Origin: Pseudomonadota bacterium
GTDB taxonomy: Bacteria; Pseudomonadota; Gammaproteobacteria; Halothiobacillales; Halothiobacillaceae
NCBI GenBank assembly: GCA_021795795.1
Contig: JAJYPA010000027.1
Coordinates: 1 to 35,450 of the forward strand
DNA length: 35,450 bases
Direction: 5' to 3'
Shown here in pieces: positions 6,222-13,340 of the stretch (positions are counted from its first letter, which is position 1; each line of letters begins with the position of its first letter). The notes beneath the pieces are model-generated. The model ran no database searches and was not told where the DNA came from. It saw only the letters and a list, made by a program, of their open reading frames with translations. The translations under genes were made by a program, and so were the position numbers.

Positions 6222-8665
6222 TGCACTCTATGAAAGAATACCGCACGAAAGCACTCGGACTGCCGGATTTGCTGCCATGGGCGGCGCTTGTCGATGACGG
6301 GATCGTGCTGACGAAATCGGGTGGATTCGTTGCTGGATTCTGGTATAGCGGATCGGATCTGGACAGCGCAACTCCTGCGGAGTTGGGCAACATGGCGGCG
6401 CGCATAAATGGCGCGCTGTCGCTTGGCGACGGCTGGGTCCTGAACTGCGATGCGATTCGCGTTCCGGCGCCCGGGTATGCTCCTCGGGGTGCATTCCTCG
6501 ACCGGACGACTCGCCTGATCGACGATGTGCGCAGACAGTCGCATCAAGGCGAAAAATCTGGATTCACCAGCCACTATGCACTGACACTGACCTGGTTTCC
6601 GGAGTCTGACAGCGCATCCAAAGCCTCGGACATGTTTGTCGAGGGTAAGGCCAAGGGCACGGCCACACGCAATCTGGAACGCTTTAAAGCCGGGATTCGC
6701 GATGTCGAATCCAGGTTGTCGGGCGTTGTCAAGATTCGCCGAATGCTCGACAGTGTTGACGAATATACCGTCGCCATAGAATCCGAGATTCTGAGTTTCT
6801 TCGAATACTGCATCACAGGCTCGCAGCGCAAGTTTCGCATGAGCGAGGTTCCGATGTACCTCGATGCCGTTCTGGGCAGGCACGATTTCGTGACCGGGTT
6901 TGAGCCTCGGGTTGGCAGGAAGCATGTCGCCGCTATTGCCATCGAGGGGTTTCCGGGTAGCAGTTTCCCGGGAATTCTCGATTTCCTTTCCAGGCTCCCT
7001 GTGCAATATCGATGGAGTAACCGTTTCATTTTCATGGATCCGGGTCAGGCCGAAAAGGAGATCAACAAGTATCGGTCGAAGTGGGCACAGAAGCGTAAAA
7101 GCGCGATGAACGTCATGCGTGAAAACGCTGGTGGCGCGGCGACACATATCAACGTCCATGCTGACAGTATGGCAAACGACGCTGTATCGGCGATCGCCGA
7201 AGCCAGTTCCGGTGCAGTGCGGTTCGGTTATTACACGTCGGTGATCCTTTTGTTTTCCGAGGATATTGCCATACTGAATGAGACGGCTCGGGAGGTTCAA
7301 AAAGTTGTCCAGAATCGCGGCTTCGGGGTACGGATCGAGGATTTGAACGCAGTTGAAGCGTATTTGGGATCGATGCCCGGCAACACCTATGCGAACGTCA
7401 GGCGCCCGATCATCAACACGCTAAACCTGGCGCACCTATTGCCGTTCACTGCAGTTTGGGCGGGACCGGAAACGCATCCTTGCCCGTTTTATCCTCCCGA
7501 GTCGCCTCCTTTACTATTTGCCAAGACGGATGGGTCGACGCCTTTCCGGTTGGCTCTGCACGCAGGGGATATAGGTCACACGGCAATTGTCGGCCCGACA
7601 GGTAGTGGCAAATCGACACTGCTGACCACGCTGATCGCGCAGCATTTCCGGTATCCACGCGCACAGGTCTTTGCGTTCGACAAAGGCTATTCCGCCCTGC
7701 CGTTGTGCTGGGCATCGGGCGGACAACACTACGATATTGCCGGGGCAGACACTCGGCTTGCGTTCTGTCCGCTGGGGCGATGCGACGAGTCTGGCGAGCA
7801 GTCATGGGCCGCGGAGTGGATCGAGGCGATGGTGGAACTTCAGGGCGGCTCAGTGACGCCGCGCATGCGCGACGAAATCTATCGCGCAATTGTTCAGCTT
7901 GGGCAGTCGACGACCGAAATGAGCCAGCGCACGCTGACGAACTACCTGATGATGCTGCAATCGCATGAACTGCGCGATGCGCTGCGGTACTACACGATCT
8001 CGGGCGCGGCGGGGCATTTGCTGGACGCTGAAACGGATGGACTGGGTGAGGACGTATTTCAGGTGTTCGAAATGGAACACCTGATGAATCTCGGCGAAAA
8101 AACGCTGTTGCCGGTGCTCTCTTATCTATTTCATCGGATAGAACAGCGTTTCAAGGGTCAGCCGACCTTGCTGGTTTTGGACGAAGCCTGGGTGATGCTG
8201 GGTCATCCGGCGTTCCGGGCGAAGATTCGCGAATGGCTGAAAGTCTTGCGGAAAGCCAACGTCGCAGTCGTGTTCGCGACGCAAAGCTTGTCCGATCTTG
8301 CCAAGAGTGGTATTGCGGATGTGATTTTCGAGTCTTGCCCCACGAAGATACTGTTGCCGAATCCGGAAGCGATGACGGAAAACAGTGCGCCTTTCTACAG
8401 GCAAATCGGGTTGAATTCGCGGCAAATCCAGATATTGGCCTCTGCCACCCCTAAAAGACAGTATTACGTCATTCATCCCGATGGGCGGCGGCTGTTCGAG
8501 CTCGGGCTGAGCGGGCCGGAGCTGGCGTTTGTCGGTGCGTCGGGCAAGGAAGATATCGTCAGGATCCGCGAATTGAAAGATGTTTTCGACGATGCCTGGC
8601 CAGCACAATGGCTGCGCGAGCGTGGTCAGCTCGAGGCGGCGCAGATGTGGGAAGGCTACCGGTAA
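6221..8665 (+). CDS. trbE: VirB4-family conjugation ATPase TrbE
   Basis: Protein of 814 residues, normal for TrbE/VirB4. The N-terminal half (1-440) is the CagE/TrbE/VirB family region; the C-terminal half is a RecA-like ATPase with Walker A GPTGSGKST (458-466), Walker B LLVLDEAWVML (650-660) and a following VVFATQSLSDL (sensor-type Gln). It energises pilus biogenesis and contacts the coupling protein. It is translationally coupled to trbD. In RP4, trbF, trbG, trbH and trbI come between trbE and trbJ; here trbJ follows after 34 nt, so those genes are missing at this place. Confidence 0.95.
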   Translation: MHSMKEYRTKALGLPDLLPWAALVDDGIVLTKSGGFVAGFWYSGSDLDSATPAELGNMAARINGALSLGDGWVLNCDAIRVPAPGYAPRGAFLDRTTRLIDDVRRQSHQGEKSGFTSHYALTLTWFPESDSASKASDMFVEGKAKGTATRNLERFKAGIRDVESRLSGVVKIRRMLDSVDEYTVAIESEILSFFEYCITGSQRKFRMSEVPMYLDAVLGRHDFVTGFEPRVGRKHVAAIAIEGFPGSSFPGILDFLSRLPVQYRWSNRFIFMDPGQAEKEINKYRSKWAQKRKSAMNVMRENAGGAATHINVHADSMANDAVSAIAEASSGAVRFGYYTSVILLFSEDIAILNETAREVQKVVQNRGFGVRIEDLNAVEAYLGSMPGNTYANVRRPIINTLNLAHLLPFTAVWAGPETHPCPFYPPESPPLLFAKTDGSTPFRLALHAGDIGHTAIVGPTGSGKSTLLTTLIAQHFRYPRAQVFAFDKGYSALPLCWASGGQHYDIAGADTRLAFCPLGRCDESGEQSWAAEWIEAMVELQGGSVTPRMRDEIYRAIVQLGQSTTEMSQRTLTNYLMMLQSHELRDALRYYTISGAAGHLLDAETDGLGEDVFQVFEMEHLMNLGEKTLLPVLSYLFHRIEQRFKGQPTLLVLDEAWVMLGHPAFRAKIREWLKVLRKANVAVVFATQSLSDLAKSGIADVIFESCPTKILLPNPEAMTENSAPFYRQIGLNSRQIQILASATPKRQYYVIHPDGRRLFELGLSGPELAFVGASGKEDIVRIRELKDVFDDAWPAQWLRERGQLEAAQMWEGYR

Positions 8666-8699
8666 TTTTGCTTACACATATATGAAGGGATATCCCGCG

Positions 8700-9401
8700 A
8701 TGAAAAAGACATTGATTGTAGCCACGATCCTTTCCCTGACACTTCCCCTGTCGGCGATGGCTGGCGGAGGAGGCGTACCCGCCCCGGCTGGAGCTACGCT
8801 ACCCGAGCAGATCGTCCAGGAAGCGACGAACGTTAACCAGTTGACGCAGCAGATCACTATGACGTCGCAGCAGCTTCAAATGCTGCGGAATCAGGCCTTG
8901 AATTTGCAAAGTCTGCCATCCCAACTGTGGCCGAATGTCTCCGGGCAGTTGCAGAATCTGATCGGACTGGTCAACCAGGCGCAAGGATTGAACTATGCCG
9001 CGCAGAACACTGCCGCCCAAGTGCAGCAAATATACGGCAACACGGGCACGGTGCCGCCGAATTACGAATCGACCCTGCAGCAGTGGACGGCAAACACCAA
9101 CAGCCAGATCGCCTCGACGCTGCAGCAATATGGGATGCAAGCCCAGAACTTCCAGAGCGAGCAGGCCTCGCTACAATCCCTGGAAAACGCTAGCCAGACA
9201 TCAACAGGGCGGATGCAGGCATTGCAGGCCGGGAACCAGATCGCCGGCATGCAGGTGAATCAGATGCAGCAGCTGCGCCAGACAATCATGAGCGGCAACC
9301 AGGTCATGATGAACGCGATCGGCAACAAGGCGAACCAGGCGCAGCAAGACCGGAATGTCCAGAATCAGTTCCTGGCAACTCCCCCAAGCTACGGGTGGTA
9401 A
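8700..9401 (+). CDS. trbJ: TrbJ/VirB5-like periplasmic protein
   Basis: Start ATG 8700 gives a good signal peptide (MKKTLIVATILSLTLPLSAMA) behind AAGGGA; an in-frame ATG at 8682 is possible but puts charged residues ahead of it. The mature part (about 212 residues) is almost entirely helical and very rich in Gln and Asn with NQLTQQI, NQAQGLN and QMQQLRQTI segments, typical of P-type TrbJ, the VirB5-like minor pilus component that helps adhesion. It follows trbE by 34 nt in one operon. No cysteine is visible in the mature protein. Confidence 0.85.
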   Translation: MKKTLIVATILSLTLPLSAMAGGGGVPAPAGATLPEQIVQEATNVNQLTQQITMTSQQLQMLRNQALNLQSLPSQLWPNVSGQLQNLIGLVNQAQGLNYAAQNTAAQVQQIYGNTGTVPPNYESTLQQWTANTNSQIASTLQQYGMQAQNFQSEQASLQSLENASQTSTGRMQALQAGNQIAGMQVNQMQQLRQTIMSGNQVMMNAIGNKANQAQQDRNVQNQFLATPPSYGW

Positions 9402-9406
9402 AACTG

Positions 9407-9592
9407 ATGATGCCGTTGCCTCCCGATATTCCACCGCTACCGCCTGTTCCTGCCAAAATTTTGAAGCAGGCGCAAGCAGAAAGCCGGATGCCCATGCTTG
9501 ATCTGCCGCCTGTCACACTAAAGCTGCGATGGACACCGGAGTCCAGCCCCTTGACTCCAGGGGGCGGCGATTTGTCCGCAAGATGGCGATGA
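9407..9592 (+). CDS. Small proline-rich ORF between trbJ and the TA pair
   Basis: ATG 9407 (or 9410) starts 5 nt after the trbJ stop and gives about 61 residues. The sequence opens PLPPDIPPLPPVPAKI and has no signal peptide or lipobox, so it is not a normal TrbK entry-exclusion lipoprotein, although it occupies that position. No close Shine-Dalgarno sequence is present. It may be a real short gene read by coupling with trbJ, or a chance frame. Confidence 0.35.
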   Translation: MMPLPPDIPPLPPVPAKILKQAQAESRMPMLDLPPVTLKLRWTPESSPLTPGGGDLSARWR

Positions 9593-9637
9593 AGCCGGAT
9601 ATTCAATCAATGTGTCGGCGCATCAAGATTCATCGGC

Positions 9638-9952
9638 CTACGCATTGGACGGCGTTTTCTGGCTGACATCAGCGTGCAGTCGCATTCCAAGCGCATGAGT
9701 CACTTTCAAGATTGTGGCAAAGCTCGGGTTGCCTTCGCCGGAGAGGGCCTTGTACAACCCTTCGCGAGCCAGGCCTGTATCCTTAGCGAGTTGTGTCATG
9801 CCGCGAGCGCGGGCAATAGTACCCAGCGCCTTGACGATGAAAGCAGGATCATCTCCGGCCTCATCAAGGCAGGCATCGAGGTACAAAGCCATGTCTTCCT
9901 CGGTCTTGAGGTAATCGGCGGTATCGTATGGGGTGGTTCTGGTTCTGGTCAT
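9638..9952 (-). CDS. HTH antitoxin of a RelE/HigA-type pair (HI1420-like)
   Basis: Protein of 104 residues. The start is ATG 9952, 6 nt behind AGGAG; a TTG at 9958 is in frame but overlaps that site. The N-terminal part (DTADYLKTEEDMALYLDACL) and the HTH (GMTQLAKDTGLAREGLYKAL) match the addiction-module antidote family that follows a RelE-superfamily toxin. It neutralises the toxin and represses the operon. It lies 9 nt downstream of the toxin on the minus strand, inserted head-on between trbJ and trbL. Confidence 0.88.
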   Translation of the reverse strand: MTRTRTTPYDTADYLKTEEDMALYLDACLDEAGDDPAFIVKALGTIARARGMTQLAKDTGLAREGLYKALSGEGNPSFATILKVTHALGMRLHADVSQKTPSNA

Positions 9953-9961
9953 GGTCAACTC

Positions 9962-10252
9962 CTATAGGTTACGCGCCAGTTCGAGCGCAAGTTTGATGTC
10001 GCGTTTTTGCGTACTCTTGTTGCCTCCCGCTAGCAAGATGATGATTTGCCCGTTGCGCTCGGTGTAGTACACACGCCATCCGCAGCCAAAGTGCAGTTTC
10101 AATTCACTGACACCTTCGCCAATGGGGGCTACATCGCCAGCATTGCCATCCTGCAATCGGTCAATTCGCGTCTGAATCCGAGCTTTCACCTGCTTATCGG
10201 CAAGGGTGGTGAACCAGCTTTCATATTCGTCGGTTTTGCTGATCTCTTTCAT
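9962..10252 (-). CDS. RelE/ParE-superfamily toxin (HI1419-like)
   Basis: Protein of 96 residues with the conserved features of the phage-derived RelE-like toxin family: KARIQTRIDRLQDGNAGD, then ELKLHFGCGWRVYYTERNG and LLAGGNKSTQKRDIKLALEL. Its usual order (toxin first, antitoxin second) is kept. It is predicted to cleave or block translating mRNA. ATG 10252 has no Shine-Dalgarno sequence and sits at the expected transcription start of the promoter at 10259-10287, so the message may be leaderless. Confidence 0.88.
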   Translation of the reverse strand: MKEISKTDEYESWFTTLADKQVKARIQTRIDRLQDGNAGDVAPIGEGVSELKLHFGCGWRVYYTERNGQIIILLAGGNKSTQKRDIKLALELARNL

Positions 10253-10258
10253 GGCTCA

Positions 10259-10287
10259 ATTGTATACTTCGGATTACAGGTATTCAA
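10259..10287 (-). promoter_or_regulatory. Predicted sigma-70 promoter of the TA pair
   Basis: On the minus strand TTGAAT (10282-10287) and TACAAT (10259-10264) are 17 bp apart, and the expected start point falls at or beside the toxin ATG. The promoter is divergent from the dispersed element of trbL, only 10 bp away. Confidence 0.55.
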
Positions 10288-10297
10288 GAAAGGCCAC

Positions 10298-10366
10298 CTG
10301 ACACTGCCACACCGTTTTAAAATTTCCGTCCCTGCTGAATGGTTTTATGATCCATTCACAAAGGGG
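10298..10366 (+). promoter_or_regulatory. Dispersed leader/operator element, copy 4 (trbL)
   Basis: CTGACA (10298-10303) is followed after 10 nt by the block 10314-10341, one base shorter than the other copies. TGAATGG (10336-10342) pairs with CCATTCA (10352-10358) around a 9-nt loop, and the Shine-Dalgarno AAAGGGG (10360-10366) follows immediately. Confidence 0.65.
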
Positions 10367-10371
10367 CTGTC

Positions 10372-12024
10372 GTGTTCACCAGGATCCTGTTTTTTCTGTT
10401 GTCGTCCTTCATATTATGTATTCCGGAAGCTTATGCCGGTGGGCTGGATAATGTAGCAAACGGCTTTCAGGCGGCATCTGCAGGATGGATGACGAACGCC
10501 GAGGGTTATGCCAAGAACCTTTTTCTTGGGCTGGCAGGGCTTGAATTCAGCTGGTCCGCGATTCAGTACACCTTGAAAAAAGGCGACCTGCCTGATTTCC
10601 TCGCGTCCGTGACACTGAAAGTGATGGGGATCGGGTTCTTTTACTCATTGCTTGTCATGGCGCCGTCCTGGATCCCTGAGGTCATGAATTCGTTTTCTCA
10701 AGCCGGTGTCTCGATCGGCGGAAGCGTCGGTATCCCCATGACTCCGTCCGCGATCATCGACCAGGGAATAGCTGTTGCCGCGCAACTCGTGAGTTCGCTC
10801 AACCAGTCCAATGCGTCGGCCCTGAGTGTCGGGACGGTAATTTCCAGCGGCGGCGCATCGCTGGGCAACTTCATGCTCTCGGCGATCGTTATCGGACTCT
10901 CCGGCTTATTCACGATTGCCGCATTCACACTGGTTGCCATACAGCTTCTGGTGACGCTCATCGAGAGTTACATCGTGATCGGCGGCGGGATGTTGATGCT
11001 TGGCTTTCTGGGTAGCCGCTGGACGCTACCCTTTGGTGAGAAATATTTCGGCTACGCGGTCTCTGTCGGGATCAAGCTGTTTGTACTTTACCTGGTAGTT
11101 GGTGCGGGCGGGAGCCTGTCGAATGACATCATTCATCATCTCCAGACGCTCGGCCATCCGCCCGGGTTTACGGATTACTTTGCAGCAGGTGCTGCATCGA
11201 TGGGTTACGGTGCGCTCGGTTTCATGGCGCCCGGGCTCGCAGGCTCGATGATGAACGGTTCGCCAACCTTATCGATGGGCAACATGTCCGCTGTTGCAGG
11301 CGGTATTACCGGATCTGGCGTAGCTGCCGCAGCGATGGGCGGGGCGGCATTGCTCGGTGGGACTCAGGCCGCTCAAGGAATTTATGACAAGACCATGGGG
11401 GCCTTGAAGGCTGGTGAGAAAGCTGCCGGTGGGATCGCCGGTGCCTCGATGGGATCGATGGTCGGCGGAGTCAGTGGCATATCGGCTGGTGGGGGCTCTG
11501 GCCACGGATTTGCCGGAGCAGTGTCCGGCATGCCTGGTACGCTGTCTGCGCCACCCGGTATGTCCGGTGGCGCAAGTACGTCACCCGCGCGTGGTCTCAT
11601 CGATACCCGTACAAGCGGGTCGCAAGCCGTTTCCGAGAAAGATCAATCCGTACCTCCCGGTAGCGCTACTACATCTCGAACACAGCCAAATGAAGGATCG
11701 AGCGGCGGGGAAGTGTCGAAGAAACCCGTCTCCATCCGGCTTGGCGAACATCCAGATGCGTCCACGTCGAGCCCGGCTCCTGAAACAGCGAATTCAGCTC
11801 CCGCTTCTTCAACTTCTTCCATGGCGTCTGCCGGATCTGGGGCTGATGTGAAGCCGAAAGGGGGCATTGACGCGATTGTCGACCCCAAAGACCCGAAGAA
11901 TAAGGGCTCAGTGCTGGGAACCACGGCCGACCATCTTCATGAAATGGCGCGGCGCATGGACAGGTTGCCGCAACAGGACGGGCATACCGGCGGGATCAGC
12001 ATCAGGCTCAACCATACCGAGTAG
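10372..12024 (+). CDS. trbL: TrbL/VirB6 polytopic inner-membrane protein
   Basis: Start GTG 10372, 5 nt after AAAGGGG; 550 residues. A signal-like first segment (ILFFLLSSFILCIPEAYAGG) is followed by five or six membrane segments up to about residue 300 (for example MGIGFFYSLLVMAPS, IVIGLSGLFTIAAFTLVAIQ, LFVLYLVVGAGG). Then come a Gly/Ala/Met-rich stretch and a long Ser/Thr/Pro-rich cytoplasmic tail. This is the TrbL architecture; VirB6-type proteins form part of the DNA channel. It has its own leader element and is cut off from trbJ by the TA pair. Confidence 0.88.
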   Translation: MFTRILFFLLSSFILCIPEAYAGGLDNVANGFQAASAGWMTNAEGYAKNLFLGLAGLEFSWSAIQYTLKKGDLPDFLASVTLKVMGIGFFYSLLVMAPSWIPEVMNSFSQAGVSIGGSVGIPMTPSAIIDQGIAVAAQLVSSLNQSNASALSVGTVISSGGASLGNFMLSAIVIGLSGLFTIAAFTLVAIQLLVTLIESYIVIGGGMLMLGFLGSRWTLPFGEKYFGYAVSVGIKLFVLYLVVGAGGSLSNDIIHHLQTLGHPPGFTDYFAAGAASMGYGALGFMAPGLAGSMMNGSPTLSMGNMSAVAGGITGSGVAAAAMGGAALLGGTQAAQGIYDKTMGALKAGEKAAGGIAGASMGSMVGGVSGISAGGGSGHGFAGAVSGMPGTLSAPPGMSGGASTSPARGLIDTRTSGSQAVSEKDQSVPPGSATTSRTQPNEGSSGGEVSKKPVSIRLGEHPDASTSSPAPETANSAPASSTSSMASAGSGADVKPKGGIDAIVDPKDPKNKGSVLGTTADHLHEMARRMDRLPQQDGHTGGISIRLNHTE

Positions 12025-12034
12025 TCCCGCTTTC

Positions 12035-12079
12035 TCGACACGTCCACTCCGATTTCAAAATTTCCGGCGGTGCTGAATG
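12035..12079 (+). promoter_or_regulatory. Dispersed leader/operator element, copy 5 (primase operon)
   Basis: TCGACA (12035-12040), a 10-nt gap, then the block 12051-12079 with GGCGG in place of the usual CCCNT. It lacks the local CATTCAG arm, but the changed bases pair with a more distant sequence (see 12067-12146). Confidence 0.6.
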
Positions 12080-12146
12080 TGAGTATGAACCAAACTTTGG
12101 AGTATACAACATGCAGCGAGAATCGGATTCTGAATTTCAGCACCGC
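12067..12146 (+). repeat. Perfect 11-bp inverted repeat spanning the primase start codon
   Basis: GCGGTGCTGAA (12067-12077) is the exact reverse complement of TTCAGCACCGC (12136-12146). The 58-nt loop holds the ribosome-binding region and ATG 12111. It could fold in mRNA; the function is inferred. Confidence 0.5.
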
Positions 12147-13250
12147 ATGCTGAACACGATGCGGGGCATCGGCTTTGTTATCTCGCCATTGATTTCCATC
12201 AATGAAGGGAAATGGATCAGAGTGCCCGACGGGCCTGACGATTCGCGCAAGGCCGGGGCATTCAGGTTCGACCGATCCAGAAACGGCAACCTCGTTTGTT
12301 CATACCGCAGTTTCAAGCGCGACATCCCTGCTGACCACAAGAAAGGCGATTTTGCATATGAATTTGCCCGGGGCGGCTTCGAGAAGGCATTAGGCGAGCG
12401 AAATGCCATGTCTGTGGGGCCAGCCAAACCGCCCACGCTTGCCGAACGACTCACCTTGTCCCAGGAACATCGAGCCGAAATGTTGAAGGCGGTGGACACT
12501 GCCCTGAAAGCGTGGGACGAGGGGAGTGTTGTCAATGCGGGTGAACATCCATATTTGTCGAACCCGGATTTGCACGGTTCGGCTGTCAGACTATCCCTGT
12601 CAGGCGCGTTGATCGTGCCTGTTCTTCGTCCTACTCCAGACTTGCAAAAAATCGAATGGGCGGGTGGGCAGAGCATCCACAAAGACGGCAGCAAGTATTT
12701 TGTCAGCGGGACCAAGGCGCTCGGCGCGTTCGCGCTGGTGCCAGCCGCGTGTAATCCGAATACGTGGATGGACCACCTCGAAGCCAGCCCCAGGCCGCTG
12801 ATACTTTGCGAAGGCGTCGGTACCGCGATGGCGATTCACCAGGCGACGGGCTATCCCGTTATCGCCAGCCTGTCGGCCAAGAATCTACCTGTTGTTGCCG
12901 AATGGCTCAAGGCGTCTGGATATGCCGCAAAGCGCGACGTGATCGTGTTTGCCGACAACGACCTGGCGCATCCAACCCATCCTGAGTCCGGATATATAGG
13001 GATTCGGGAAGCGACCAAAGCTGCGGAGATCCTCGGGGGTAGGGTCGCAGTCGCGAACAACGGACAAAAAGGATATGACGCAAGGGATCTCTATCGCGAT
13101 CACGGGCATCAGGCTGTGGTCGATCATCTTGAGGCATCAATGTTTCCCGATGAACTTCGTCAGGCTCGCCCGGAAGCGTTTTCGCATCAGGAAAAAGCTC
13201 GAATGATTCATGAGCCGACCCGGGAGCCGGAACCTGTATATGAAAGGTGA
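12111..13250 (+). CDS. Toprim-domain protein, conjugative primase-like (TraC-like)
   Basis: Protein of 379 residues. The C-terminal half carries a Toprim domain: ILCEGVGTAMAIH with catalytic Glu 234, LSAKNLP, and VIVFADND with Asp 282 and Asp 284, then GYIGIREATKAAEILGG. The N-terminal half holds a HPYLSNPDLH...LIVPV segment found in plasmid primase-like proteins (DUF3987/TraC type). There is no visible zinc-binding motif. Such proteins prime the complementary strand in recipients. It opens a block with the LPD7 protein under leader copy 5. The start ATG 12111 lies behind a weak GGAG (12099-12102). Confidence 0.78.
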   Translation: MQRESDSEFQHRMLNTMRGIGFVISPLISINEGKWIRVPDGPDDSRKAGAFRFDRSRNGNLVCSYRSFKRDIPADHKKGDFAYEFARGGFEKALGERNAMSVGPAKPPTLAERLTLSQEHRAEMLKAVDTALKAWDEGSVVNAGEHPYLSNPDLHGSAVRLSLSGALIVPVLRPTPDLQKIEWAGGQSIHKDGSKYFVSGTKALGAFALVPAACNPNTWMDHLEASPRPLILCEGVGTAMAIHQATGYPVIASLSAKNLPVVAEWLKASGYAAKRDVIVFADNDLAHPTHPESGYIGIREATKAAEILGGRVAVANNGQKGYDARDLYRDHGHQAVVDHLEASMFPDELRQARPEAFSHQEKARMIHEPTREPEPVYER

Positions 13251-13340
13251 GTGAGCGGCAGCAAATGAAAATCAAGAGTTCCGCTGCTGCGGACTGATTT
13301 CTGGAAGCCCCAAAATTTTTTAACCGAAAGGAAGTGAAAC

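Noticed and set aside
6173..7300. Long minus-strand frame of 375 codons
   Set aside because: It lies entirely over trbE, which has clear VirB4 motifs; the minus frame has no recognisable domain and reflects codon bias.
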